Below are positions 29,501 through 36,059 of a stretch of DNA of 64,000 nucleotides, one piece after another. The notes beneath the pieces are model-generated. The model did not search any database, was not told the origin of the DNA, and saw only the letters and a program-made list of their open reading frames with translations. The first letter of the stretch is position 1. Every line of letters begins with the position of its first letter. The stretch comes from Icerya purchasi. Its lineage: Eukaryota > Arthropoda > Insecta > Hemiptera > Monophlebidae. The position numbers were made by a program, and so were the translations under genes. The DNA is taken from assembly GCA_039619475.1 (NCBI GenBank), contig CM077115.1:554736826-554800825 (forward strand), read 5' to 3'.

Positions 29501-32500
29501 AAAACTTTTTGGCTAATTTTCGTCTGATTATATTAATTAAGAAAAGTATATCTCTCAAAATTTCTACTTGAATCAAGTAGCTGCAGTAAAAACGGCGGGA
29601 GCAGAAACAGAAGTAAATATCAGGAAAGGAGTTAGACAGGGCTGCGTGTTATCGCCACTATTACTTAATCTGTACTCTGAAAAGATATTCCAGAAGGCAC
29701 TATCTGAAAATACTGGAGGCATAAGGGGTTGTATGTGTACGATTAACTACACATGTTACGCCGATGACACATAGCTGATTGCAGACAACAAGCGTGAACT
29801 ACAATGGATGGTGAATAGGGTTAATGCGGAATCAACCAAATAAATGGTAATAAAAGTAAAGAACTAGAAACCCAAAAAGTATCAATAAAAATTAATAATA
29901 AAATCATACAACAAACTAACACATTTAAATACTTAAACTGTAATATTTTAATAGTGTATGTGATCCTGATTACGAAATAAGAACCAGCATTGAATATGCA
30001 AGATTCTTGAAAATGAGAGGAGTATTTATCAATAAAACGCTTAAATGCGGAAGCCCGGACAATTAAAAAATCGAAGCTAAGCAAACTGAATGACTTTGAG
30101 ATGTGGCTGTACCGAAGGATGTTAAGGTTATGGACAGATAAGGTATTGGATACAAAAAGATTTTGCAACAACTAAATAAAGAACTAGAACTGGTAACTAT
30201 TACAAAGAAACGGAAAGTAACCTATTTCGACCATGTCCTGAAAAATGGAAGGTACCAGTTACTCTTCAAGTGATCATGGAAATGTCACAGAAAAAAGGGG
30301 AAGTGATAAAAGAAGGGAAACCTAGAGTTTGAGAACTTAAAGGAATGGACAAGAATCAGCACAGAAATCTTACTGCGGACACTATCTAACGGATCAGAAG
30401 CCAAGCGGATAATCACCAACATCTATTGAAGATACGGTACAAAAAGAAGAAGAAGATATCTCTAAGAAGACTTCTTTTTTACACGCTTATTTTAATGACT
30501 ATTCAACCGGCAGTCATATTCATCGGTGCTCATATGCTGACCGGTTGCAGTTAGCCTACATTGGCGAAAGTTATACGCAGCGATGTAACGATCCGTAACA
30601 TTTTTGTAAGCTTTGAGCTTGTAAATGACGCTACGAAGGTTTCAGTTATCTTTATTAGAACCTATATCGATCCGTACTATTAGTAATATTTTAATTTTCT
30701 GCCGTTTTAAAAATTCGTTTCCTTTTTAATCGGCATTTCGATGATATAATATTTTAAGCGTCAATTTATTATATCAATAAGAATTTTTCTCTGAAAAAAC
30801 TCCTTTTTTTTTTTTTATCGTTTATTCTAATGACCACTGAGTGTGTTCATCGATTTTTACACACACACACGGTGCCATCAATGACCGGTGTACTAATGAA
30901 CAAAACATATGTCACTAGAATCTGTTAAAATATTCAAAAGTTATACACAACGCAAGCAGACATTAGAGAAACAAGAAAAAAACTTATACGGAACGAACAT
31001 GCGAGGTCTGTCGAATAAGCTCTGGGATTACACGCTCATAGAGAGGGGAATAAAATGAATTTTTTTTGAAAAACTTACCTCAAACTCCTTCGCAATAGTC
31101 TCCTGTCAACTCAACATATCGGTACCAACGCCTCTCTCGCTCGTCGAAGCATCCGCGATAGCCCTCTAAAGGTAAGCCTTTCAGTGCCGCCGTCGTAGTC
31201 GATTTTACTTCTTCTAAGCCGTTGTGACGCACACGTTTGCGTGGGTTTTGAGTTTTGTGAAAAGATAAAAGTCGTACAGAGTCAGATCTGGACAGTCGTA
31301 GGGCTAGGGAAGCGTTGGGATGGAACATTTGGTCAAAAATTGCCCCGCAGCGAGGGACGTCGTGTGTGCAGGCGCTTTGTCGTGATGAATTCCCAACCGT
31401 TTTGCGCTAATTGCGGCCGTACGCAATAGACACGTGCTCGTAAACGTTCCAAAACTTTAAATATAGGATTCCGCATTCACCGTACGGTCCCCGGTGGCAC
31501 ATATTCGTGATGCGCAACACCATTAATATCGAAAAATGGATGAGTAAACCTTCATTTTTGATTTCGACATTCGCGCTTTCTTCGGCCACTCTCTCCCTTT
31601 TCCACCTACCGCATGCTCTGTCTTTTGGTTTCTGGATCATACTGGAACACCCGGCGTTCATCGCCAGTAATTACGTTTTCCATCCAATCGCGTCCTTACG
31701 ACTCACAGTTCGCGAAAGAAGATTTTCGCATATGTGTTCAAACGCAACCGTTTTTGTTCTACGGTCAACAGTTCGGGAACATCTTCGCACACAGTTCACA
31801 CGCGCCTAAATCTTCAAGTAATATCATCGTCCTTGCACATGTTTAGTTGGTCTACGCTATCATTCTAAGGCTTATTCGATGATTAGCGAGCTCGAGGGAA
31901 CACACACGTTCACGGTTTTAAGCCTTTAGGGAGCGCCATGGCGCATATAAATCGCTTAATCTACTCGAATGTACGTTGATAAACACTATCATATTCATAC
32001 ACTTGTACTTTGATAAATTTCCGTCGCATTATCGCCTAATTTCACGAGAAATTCGATCACGCTCCATGTTCGGATTTTTTATCACATATTTTCGCGACGA
32101 TTCGAACGAAACACTTCCATTTCAACTACTGTAAACCGCGAACTAACGAATCTTTTGGCTTGAAAGCTCGTTCACTGTAACAAAAATGACCCCTCTTTCG
32201 ATTGCCACTACGCGGAGGAACGGCGTACGTTAATTTGGCGGAAATCTATCGATGCAATTCCCCGGAACTTATTCGACAAATCTCGTATAAGCTTTTTTTT
32301 TTTTTTTATGCCTGTAAAAAAAACAAATTACGAGGATGATTAAATACATTAAATGGAGAAAAGTAAATTTTTTCGCGGAGGGAAATGAAATGGCAGTATC
32401 TAAATCACTCGGAAATTAAATAAGCCATAAGATATCGGCTTTGTTTGGGAGGAACTATAGTTTTCAAGCGACCGAAATTGGTACATTTTTTTCCCTGCTC

Positions 32501-35500
32501 AAATGAAAAAACAACTTTAAGCGAAAATTAGGCCAATCGGGAAGATGCCGCTGCTGTAAAAAGTAATTCAGCTCGTACGTTATCGCTAGCAGCTTTAAAC
32601 TTTAATTATTACACTAAAATTCGAAAATTGTCAAAAAAAAAAGCAACAAACGACTGAAAACGAAAACAAATTATCTAACTAGCCATATTTTTGAAATTTA
32701 CAAGCAATCATCTGCGAGCAATCTATATTCGTAATGGTTCTCAGAAAATTTTCTTCTTTAAAGGAAAGAAAACACTTTGCCTTCACTAGTTTGCATCCCT
32801 GCGCATTTTGGTTGCTATATCTGTTTTCAGTCTTAAGAACGGGGAAAAATACTTGTACTACTATATATTTAATAACCTAAACGGAAACAATATTTGATCT
32901 TCTAGAAAATCGTAAACGTTGTAAAGTTTATTTGATTTGAAAGCCCTCAACAAGGATGCCAACTACCGAGATCCTTTAGAACTTCCTTTAGAACTCGTGG
33001 ATTTTATTTTATTCTTAATTTATTATTATTGAATTGAATTTACACGTTTTATTTTAAAAGATATATTTTTGATTAATTTCCTACGCTTGTCTTTCTTAGA
33101 CGGCTGAGAACACAATGATTAAATATACAGTATATATAATATATAAACGAAAACAAGGACGACAATTAAAATTAAATTGGTATAAATTGTACGTATAACA
33201 TTGTGCTCCGGCTGCTGGGTGGTCGTTGGTCCCTCATTAGCAGACGGCCGTACGTCGGCGGTTCAGTTTGGGCTCCTGTTAAATGCGGGAAAGGGACCCA
33301 ACAATCGAAATTAAAATTTTTTAAGGATTAATTAATAAATTTAAACAAATTACAAAAACCGATTTTCGGAGCGATCGGGTTACTAAGATCTTCTTGGATC
33401 GAACTTGTTTTGGTTACCGGGCGGATTGATTCTTTACCTCCAAAAAGGTTGATATTATTCCGCGACTGGATGAACAGTTGATGAATACTTGATGGAGAGA
33501 CTTGACTAACACTGACTCTTTTCTTTTCTGATTTTTGTGCCTTTTCGTTTGTTTTTTTTTCAAGTGATTTCCTCTCACCGCTGAAGTTCGGATTCGTTCC
33601 TTTGCTGATCCATCAAAGGCGGAATCAATCTCGATACGACAACCTCCAGCCAGCAACCGGCTATCATTTTCACATGCATCCCCGTTCTCTCATTACGTTA
33701 TAATTAATTTTTTATTCCTTTATTTTATTGTTTTTTTTTTTTTTTTGTTTTTTCATATTAAACCTATGTAATGTACACATTATAAGCTTTAAACTTCTCT
33801 TTGGAGTTTTCAATGGTCAGACAATATCTCGTAGGTAATTTCTTAGAACCGTACTAGTCGTTCGGAAAATAATAGAGATCAGCACTTAATGTAAGATTGC
33901 TTAGGAAAGAGTAATCTACTGAAGTGTTACAGAAAATACTTATTCCGTATTTGCACTATTAAAAAAAAAAAAGGTATAAAAGGTGGTAATGAGAATTTGT
34001 TGGTACCGAATATCCATTATTTTAAAAGCCATTTGAAAATCTGTGTTTCTCGTTGATACCTTTAATCGATGCTCTTTGAATAGGACCGCAGGTAATTTAA
34101 AAAAAATCTAAACAAAAAAAAAATTGTCTCTTTTTTAATAAAAAAACAGGTAAATATCATGAACACGTTTATGGCTTCTTCGGCTTCCATGTTAAAAACA
34201 AGTGTGCGTTAAGAGTGAACGACCGTTATTGAAATGCAGACGGCAAATCAAAACGGTGTTCGTTTGCACGAACGACTTTGTCGTTATCTCGAAATCTTTT
34301 CCGGCTGAAAAATTCTTCTTCTCTGAATTACTATTATTTTTCAGTAGCGGATACTTTTCTTTTTCTTCCCTTTGGGCACATCTGATCTTAGCCCAGAAAC
34401 GATATGAAGCAGAAGAATCAATTAGATATAGGTCAGATATTAGTAAAACGAGAGAACTAAGGATCGGAACAATGGAGATCGTCGGAATGGTAAGATATAT
34501 AAGATATAAAAGGATTAAGGAGCTTAAGTGACAACAGATTAGAATACGGAACGACACAATCATTGTAGGGGGATGGGCATTCGAAGAAGATGTGGACAGG
34601 ATCGCGGATGGCTTCGTCGTTAATTGGAGAGCGACAATTAGGGAAAAGTGTGAAAAGAAAACGAGAACGTGAGGAAGGAAGGAGAGTATGATTAAGACGT
34701 AAATGAATAATAGAGACGGTGGTGGAATAGCGAATCAAAGGAAAATCGTAAACCCAAGACCGGTAGGAAGATTAGGTTGAATGGAGAGGAAGAAGGATAA
34801 AAAAAAATATATATGTCCAGAATCTAATATACGAAACTTTTTACATGGTGGAAGCTAATTAAAAGCGGGGGTTTTGATGAAATAAAAGCGGAAACATGCA
34901 GCAATCTGAGACAAGAAATCTGACATTTCATTTGACCCTATATTCACATCTACTAATTGATGTCAGAATGAGACGACGACGTTTCCAACATGCTTCTTCG
35001 CTTTGTTCGTTTTCATTTTCCTTAATTATCTCCTTCCAGTGAAAAAACGCTTTTCGGGCTTTTGATCTCCCCACCAATTATTTCTGCTATTTGTTCCCTT
35101 TTAGCGAAGATTTCTGATCGGATTAAAGTATAACCGACTTTTTACCTTACTATTTGTTTCTGAGTAAAGATCCTTAGTTGACGAGCCCAAGAAAAAAAAA
35201 AAAAAAAAAAAAAAGATGATCGATGAAAACGGAATATTAGGAAGATCTCGAAATCCTTCCTCAAAGCGTTTCTGTTCTTTTGATTCTCACTGTTTTTGAG
35301 TAATGGATATCTTATGCGAATTTAAAACGACTGCCTTGAGATAAATGGGGAATTTTCGAACTTGGTTTTGCCTGAAAAAATGTTAAATGACTCCAGCCAA
35401 AAGCCCGCTGTTTGATGGCACCTTAAGTATTTCACTCCTAAAAGGGCGACTTCCGAAATAAAGGACATTTAAAAATGATATAAAACTCACTAGTTCAATT

Positions 35501-35904
35501 ATGTTCATGTTGACACTAGTGTTTCTAATCGTAAGTGCTTTTTTTAGGTCTGGTCTATGGCATTGTGGTTCGGATGCATTTACTTTTACCGCGAGCAACA
35601 CATATATGCGGCATTCTCTTTCGCTAATCGGGATGCAGCTGTCGGTTTACTATTGGTAGTGTTCTTCGTATTTATACCGCTTTATTACTTCGTGTATGGT
35701 TTCCTGTCCAACATCGTGTCTCGAGAACAGGAGTATTACGCCGATAACTATTGCAAACAATTAAATTATAGTAACGAATTAGTTAAAGTTTTGTTCAAAC
35801 TTAACCACGATATGCGTGTGTTTCCGATACAAGATAAATTGTACTCTCTACTCCAACTGGACCATCCGACAGTTGTTGAACGCGCTGAAAAGTTATCGAG
35901 TTGA
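607..35904 (+). CDS. Ste24: STE24/ZMPSTE24-like CAAX prenyl endoprotease, seven-exon gene (whole span, introns included)
   Basis: Integral membrane zinc metalloprotease (family M48A). Known members sit in the ER and inner nuclear membrane and remove the C-terminal tripeptide of prenylated CAAX proteins. Join: 607-696, 2394-2546, 4585-4765, 5088-5143, 14333-14630, 19610-19878, 35548-35904. Phases agree and the product is 467 aa against about 475 for human ZMPSTE24. Visible landmarks: N-terminal hydrophobic helix (residues 5-28), LYS...T-hydrophobic run to NVIP (about 74-92), FP-KVY (about 250-256), YYTGFFSNKRIVL (266-278), HELGH zinc motif (331-335), EQEYYAD with the third ligand Glu411 and Asp415, and a C-terminal FP...HP...ERAEKL block. 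The spacing from the second His to the Glu is 76 residues, the same as I recall for the human enzyme. Introns are crowded with mobile elements. The protein is divergent, so it may be a paralog (insects can carry several Ste24 genes) rather than the main ortholog. Family call very likely; the fourth exon is doubtful. Confidence 0.9.
984..1359. mobile_element. Short hAT-like MITE with 8-bp target duplication
   Basis: Element 992-1351 starts CAAAGGCGTACGCAGGA and ends ...TCGGGTGCGCCAATGAA, an imperfect terminal inverted repeat. Both ends are flanked by CTTGCATA (984-991 and 1352-1359), an 8-bp duplication as expected for hAT. The interior is AT-rich without coding sequence. It lies in intron 1 of the Ste24-like gene. 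Confidence 0.6.
2394..2546 (+). CDS. Ste24: Ste24-like exon 2
   Basis: The acceptor ends ...CGATTTAG at 2393 and the donor is ACA|GTAAGT at 2547. The 51 codons (residues 31-81) include SIDEFPDTVLRFYSIEELEF and end LLYSASVVT. They align without gaps to the VPPEL...SETFEKSRLYQLDK...LYSETEGT segment of the family. An alternative donor six bases upstream (GTAACA) would also keep frame, but GTAAGT is the better match and completes the alignment into exon 3. Confidence 0.8.
2940..3345 (+). mobile_element. LINE fragment, C-terminal zinc-motif part (family A)
   Basis: Translation gives RSVISSITRLHFNHSCLSSS, then SSHCIF...DHDCVCDANHISFECPL, a decayed form of the Cys/His motif that ends LINE polyproteins after RNase H. 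The same pattern (RR-...-RLR-GH-LLPSS, SP-C, DH-F-C) recurs in the window at about 24240, 26300 (-), 34700 (-), 52680 and 54330 (-). The 3' part at 3240-3345 resembles 25545-25620. Frames are broken. It lies in intron 2. Confidence 0.55.
4585..4765 (+). CDS. Ste24: Ste24-like exon 3 (TM helices 2-3)
   Basis: Acceptor TTTTTCAG ends at 4584. Residues 82-141 read a hydrophobic stretch, NVIPKTCDLCSDW, NEVIHS, a second hydrophobic stretch, then NAPMLFTLCEFAIK. They fit the family's ...LLFGGIP-LW-LSG...EYEITQSLVFLLL...LPWSLYNTFVIEE segment. Two donors are possible: TTC|GTAAAT at 4766 (phase 1, used here to reach the next candidate exon), or AAA|GTTCGT at 4762 (phase 0, which could splice straight to 14333 and give a 447-aa product). 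Confidence 0.78.
5088..5143 (+). CDS. Ste24: Ste24-like candidate exon 4 (small, uncertain)
   Basis: A good acceptor (GAATTTTTTCAG, ending 5087) opens 56 nt. In the phase required by exon 3 this reads R/NLSANSFFGTLLFFLLIK, residues 142-160, and closes in the phase required by exon 5. It restores the number of residues between the flanking segments to that of the human protein. The donor AAA|GTTTAC is poor, and the family's EEKHGFN..T motif expected here is not recognisable. The exon may be wrong, or this region may truly have diverged. Confidence 0.35.
5200..5780 (-). repeat. Poly-T start followed by degenerate ~95-bp tandem repeats
   Basis: A run of about 25 T at 5212-5236 begins a segment in which the block ATTCTACAGTATGGCCGCAA...AGTGCCCA-AATG recurs at about 5341, 5440 and 5531, with increasing divergence. 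Poly-T on this strand suggests the 3' end of a retroelement inserted in minus orientation, its 3' UTR carrying tandem repeats. No coding sequence is seen. It follows the candidate exon 4 closely in intron 4. Confidence 0.5.
5790..7260. other. Intron sequence, nothing recognised
   Basis: AT-rich intron 4 sequence. Open frames at 5947-6159 and 6560-6742 show no family motif and no splice phase that would fit the Ste24-like gene. Confidence 0.6.
7926..8480 (+). repeat. Dispersed repeat B, copy 1
   Basis: Shares ordered word blocks with about 41070-41800 in the same orientation: GTTAAAAATAACTAT-ATTTACA-TTACATAAT; a run reading like TTTTTTCAAAAAT; GAGCTTCTGCGTTTTATTTTA; TTTTTGAGGTCG-TTTAAATTC; AATCCAATTTTG-AGTTTATAAGT. 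No coding sequence recognised. Probably a non-autonomous element or LINE 3' region. Confidence 0.5.
8528..8563. repeat. (TA)n microsatellite
   Basis: Uninterrupted TA dinucleotides of about 36 bases. Similar shorter tracts occur at about 2069-2094, 11396-11417, 24729-24752, 37745-37770 and 45590-45612. Confidence 0.9.
9565..13080. other. Intron sequence, nothing recognised
   Basis: AT-rich intron 4 sequence with T-runs and one (TA)n tract. The open frames at 11280-11676 and 12721-12984 show no recognisable family. Confidence 0.6.
13118..13900 (-). mobile_element. Internally deleted mariner element with TIRs
   Basis: Inverted terminal repeats: TACGAGGTGTGACAATTGTA at 13118 and its near-complement at 13873-13900, matching over about 28 bases with two or three differences and ending in TA, the mariner target. 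On the minus strand the interior reads mariner transposase across frameshifts: YHYDPETK-like, QSMQWVEKGEERPEEVRMSK, a decayed HHD (LHHDI), PPYSLDLAPCDFHLFPQLKS, FQKWVERW, FGGDYCEGD. The N-terminal helix-turn-helix half is missing; the element is 0.78 kb against about 1.3 kb for intact mariners. Inactive. It lies in intron 4, close before exon 5. Confidence 0.85.
14333..14630 (+). CDS. Ste24: Ste24-like exon 5 (TM helices 4-5, start of the protease core)
   Basis: The acceptor ...CCTTAAACAG ends at 14332 and the donor is AAAA|GTAAGT at 14631. Residues 161-259 plus one base of codon 260. Two hydrophobic helices (YFYLLLLLWIVAL and DYIALLLGATFVWLSYV) flank a short charged loop. The exon then gives SLRKHIENL, AKVEFPGKVYFHK, matching the family's LKEEIE-LA-SI-FPL-KVYVVEGSK. 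An open frame runs past the donor for a further stretch, so reading only the ORF would hide the splice site. Confidence 0.88.
14940..15560 (-). mobile_element. LINE RNase H remnant
   Basis: Minus strand gives PDSICIYTDGSKVQASNGPVAS near 15415-15345 (RNase H first strand with its catalytic Asp). Near 15070-14990 it gives HFGVKLNERMDLVAKEATLDGLPSF (family: HSGI-GNE-AD-LAKEA). The stretch between is full of stops. It lies in intron 5. Confidence 0.65.
16390..16433 (-). ncRNA. Candidate hammerhead-ribozyme-like motif of a Penelope-type element
   Basis: On the minus strand, AACATC and GATGTT (6-bp stem I) enclose ATGATG, a short UUCG-capped arm, GAAAC, then TAGTC. This order resembles the type I hammerhead (CUGAUGA, stem II, GAAAC, short stem III, GUC). 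Small hammerheads with minimal stem III are known from Penelope-like elements, and Penelope RT sequence lies 1.7 kb away, though on the other strand. The first core box departs from consensus and stem II is very short, so this may be a decayed copy. Confidence 0.3.
16565..18017. mobile_element. MITE family M, copy 1, interrupted by a foldback insertion
   Basis: Starts CAGGGACAGATCCAGA and ends CCGGTGCATCCGTCACTG, flanked by CTTTTAT on both sides (16558-16564, 18018-18024). The outer segments match copy 2 (23276-25034) block by block, for example TTTGAGAAATACCT, AAAGAAAATCAAATAGC, GATCCGAATTCTTTG, TTAATAGTTTTACTAGAAAA. The middle (about 16975-17785) is absent from copy 2 and holds the large inverted repeat plus a tail ending TTTTTTGAAGTCGGTT. 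No transposase. It lies in intron 5. Confidence 0.75.
16987..17400. repeat. Long foldback: two 181-bp arms, 52-bp loop
   Basis: Arms 16987-17167 and 17220-17400 are inverted copies with perfect positional symmetry about 17193.5 (no indels seen) and only a few mismatches near the inner end. Both arms contain CCGACTTCAAGG / its complement, TCCCGATAAAATATATATAT and the GGAGTTGG word. The sequence continues to 17785 and ends in a related CCTTCTTTTTTGAAGTCGG word, so the foldback belongs to the element inserted into MITE copy 1. Confidence 0.85.
18029..18149. repeat. 18-bp inverted repeat pair
   Basis: ATGTTAGTGTACATATTA at 18029-18046 and its exact complement at 18132-18149, with an 85-bp spacer. 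It sits between the end of MITE copy 1 and the Penelope RT remnant. It could be the edge of another small element. Confidence 0.5.
18150..18520 (+). pseudogene. Penelope-like element reverse transcriptase remnant
   Basis: Plus-strand reading gives PTKETIKIITDI, ELEKILQIIT, NNITYIQENGLPI, SISPILAEIFLQNIEDSI, RYVDGIICIFED. This is the Penelope RT pattern (NN--Y-Q-DGLPMGSPLSPILAEIFLQ-LE, then RY-DD). The catalytic second Asp has become Gly (YVDG), and stops are present. The region up to about 19330 may hold further decayed downstream sequence. It lies in intron 5. Confidence 0.7.
19610..19878 (+). CDS. Ste24: Ste24-like exon 6 (catalytic HELGH motif)
   Basis: Acceptor TTCCATTAG ends at 19609 and the donor is ACT|GTAAGT at 19879. 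The split codon 260 completes as Ser, followed by FPEAYYTGFFSNKRIVL, equivalent to SNAYFYGFF-NKRIVLFDTLL. Then come DDEVLSIIAHELGHWHGNH and a hydrophobic start of the next helix. The catalytic Glu332 and zinc-binding His331 and His335 are intact. The Cys-rich stretch at residues 285-300 replaces the variable Lys/Glu-rich loop of vertebrate enzymes. Confidence 0.93.
19930..21050. other. Intron sequence, unassigned
   Basis: Start of intron 6. A short stretch near 20710-20820 reads PVDGVVFDVIEHLGQKQPSDSDYMTI and looks like decayed coding sequence, but I cannot name the family. The rest is AT-rich with no feature recognised. Confidence 0.4.
21061..21420 (+). pseudogene. piggyBac-like transposase N-terminal remnant
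   Basis: Reads an acidic Ser/Asp segment (SILDSDDSDVSDD...HSNH) followed, after a frameshift, by SYNYWYGQNCLKQSKILP. The pattern of an acidic N-terminus followed by YxWYGKN--KWSK-P is that of piggyBac-type transposases. No catalytic domain and no TTAA-flanked ends were identified. It lies in intron 6. Confidence 0.5.
21430..23260. other. Intron sequence, nothing recognised
   Basis: Very AT-rich intron 6 sequence with homopolymer runs. No open frame of interest on either strand. Confidence 0.65.
23276..25034. mobile_element. MITE family M, copy 2, interrupted by a LINE
   Basis: Starts CAGGGGCGGATCCA and ends TGGATCCGCCACTG, a 14-bp terminal inverted repeat with one mismatch, flanked by ATTAAAC on both sides (23269-23275, 25035-25041). 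Removing the LINE at about 23532-24651 leaves roughly 640 bp matching copy 1 in order. The termini look hAT-like, but the visible duplication is 7 bp in both copies. No transposase. Confidence 0.8.
23532..24651 (+). mobile_element. 5'-truncated LINE (family A) inside MITE copy 2
   Basis: RNase H reads AIVFTDSSKRPDGVGASFILPNF near 23690 and LLWVPSHSGIFGNETADCLARVAASS near 24005. The C-terminal region follows: PWFSFIPSLRR, VIRLRC, SPYCLLYSNEEHVCDADRVF. The 3' end is GGTTGACGAGCCCC plus about 17 A. The target duplication AAATAGTAT is seen at 23523-23531 and 24652-24660. Frameshifts make it inactive. The poly-A, truncation and duplication are all as expected of target-primed integration. Confidence 0.8.
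25545..25925 (+). mobile_element. LINE family A 3' fragment (degenerate)
   Basis: The stretch AACTCCATTTTCCTATATATTAAAATTTAATACTTTTG...CTAATTCTTGGACAATGGGT parallels 3260-3340, the 3' part of another family A copy. Beyond about 25690 the sequence is pyrimidine-rich and unassigned, ending against a minus-strand copy at 25925. Confidence 0.4.
25925..26360 (-). mobile_element. LINE family A C-terminal fragment
   Basis: Minus strand reads HPSLRRSDVASIVRMRFGHSLLP, SSHCPPHPDDAVICDDDHVFFQCSSL, LGLPAPYCASYILSFPSP, then ISDRIKI and a 3' end of GGTTGACAAGCCCC plus A-rich tail. It matches the families' shared end at 24640 and 35180. Confidence 0.7.
26400..26760 (+). mobile_element. Probable LINE RNase H debris
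   Basis: Near 26580, TTTATTGACAATTCAAAGGA translates FIDNSKESSG, then (shifted) GISAPFMRP, recalling FTDSSKRPDGVGASFILP of the LINE at 23532-24651. Surroundings are pyrimidine-rich like that family. Low certainty. Confidence 0.35.
27140..29540. other. Intron sequence, nothing recognised
   Basis: AT-rich intron 6 sequence. Frames at 27678-27884 and 29262-29453 show no family motif. Short repeated words around 27480-27530 (TTTTGTTTTTATTTTTATT) are simple sequence. Confidence 0.6.
29560..30460 (+). mobile_element. LINE reverse transcriptase 3' half (family C), decayed
   Basis: Reads VNIRKGVRQGCVLSPLLLNLYSEKIF, then NYTCYADDT with the catalytic YADD motif. After frameshifts it gives KINNKIIQQTNTFKYL, DYEIRTSIEYARFLKMRGVF, FEMWLYRRMLR, TKKRKVTYFDHVLKNGRYQLL and TRISTEILLRTLSNGSE. 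This is the thumb/C-terminal organisation of endonuclease-RT LINEs. It differs from family A. Stops after YADDT show it is dead. It lies in intron 6. Confidence 0.75.
30999..32287 (-). mobile_element. Full-length but decayed mariner
   Basis: Terminal inverted repeats: GCGAGGTCTGTCGAATAA at about 31001 and the complement of TTATTCGACAAATCTCGTA at about 32269-32287. The span is about 1.29 kb, the usual mariner length. Minus-strand coding remnants: VIEFLVKLGDNATEIYQ near 32050 (N-terminal helix-turn-helix), an HHD-type LGIHHDKAPAHT near 31390, CPDLTLYDFYLFTKLKTH near 31270, WYRYVELTGDYCEG near 31095. Multiple stops and frameshifts. The termini differ from the mariner at 13118-13900, so it is another lineage. 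It lies in intron 6. Confidence 0.85.
32300..34180. other. Intron sequence, mostly unassigned
   Basis: Contains a GC-richer block at 33200-33300 (CTGGGTGGTCGTTGGTCCCTC...GGCGGTTCAGTTTGGGCTCC) that may be the edge of a retroelement. No coding signal is convincing. Confidence 0.5.
34190..34810 (-). mobile_element. LINE family A C-terminal fragment
   Basis: Minus strand: IHLRLNHTLLPSSRSRFLFTL, NCRSPINDEAIRDPVHIFFECPSP, LLSLKLLNPFISYIS, then after a shift LLISDLYLIDS. This is the same C-terminal Cys/His arrangement as the other family A fragments. Truncated at both sides. Confidence 0.6.
34950..35213 (+). mobile_element. LINE family A 3' end with poly-A
   Basis: Ends ...AGATTTCTGATCGGATTAAAGTATAACCG...CCTTAGTTGACGAGCCC plus about 24 A (with one G). 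It matches the 3' ends at 24550-24654 (+) and 25925-26010 (-). Almost no coding sequence is left. It lies 335 bases upstream of exon 7. Confidence 0.7.
35548..35904 (+). CDS. Ste24: Ste24-like exon 7 (last exon, third zinc ligand, stop)
   Basis: Acceptor GTGCTTTTTTTAG ends at 35547 and is phase 0. Residues 350-467 then stop TGA at 35902-35904. The exon gives a helix, AAFSFANRDAAVGLLLV (family: AAFGFYDSQPTLIGLLII), a further helix, LSNIVSREQEYYADNYCKQL (family: LSRRFEFQADAFAKKL), KVLFKLNHDM, FP-QDKLYSLLQLDHPTVVERAEKL. Zinc ligand Glu411 and Asp415 are present. It lies 15.7 kb from exon 6. Confidence 0.93.
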   Translation, partial: VWSMALWFGCIYFYREQHIYAAFSFANRDAAVGLLLVVFFVFIPLYYFVYGFLSNIVSREQEYYADNYCKQLNYSNELVKVLFKLNHDMRVFPIQDKLYSLLQLDHPTVVERAEKLSS

Positions 35905-36011
35905 ATTTTATATTTCCGTCCACGACGCTATTCTGAATTCGGATGAAAAATGAAAAACCGCAAGAACAAATTTTTTAGTAGCCGATGAAATTTTCGTTCA
36001 TAATCGCGCGC

Positions 36012-36017
36012 AATAAA
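36012..36017 (+). terminator. Candidate polyadenylation signal of the Ste24-like gene
   Basis: AATAAA lies 108 bases after the stop codon, with further AATAAA-like words to about 36065 in AT-rich sequence. Such words are common in this base composition, so the choice rests only on being first after the stop. Confidence 0.4.
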
Positions 36018-36059
36018 CATGTTAGAATGAAAAATAGAAGAAAAAATATAAATAATTTT

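Noticed and set aside
31241..31846. Plus-strand frames of 62-100 codons
   Set aside because: Antisense to the full-length mariner remnant; the minus strand has HHD- and LYDFYLF-type motifs.
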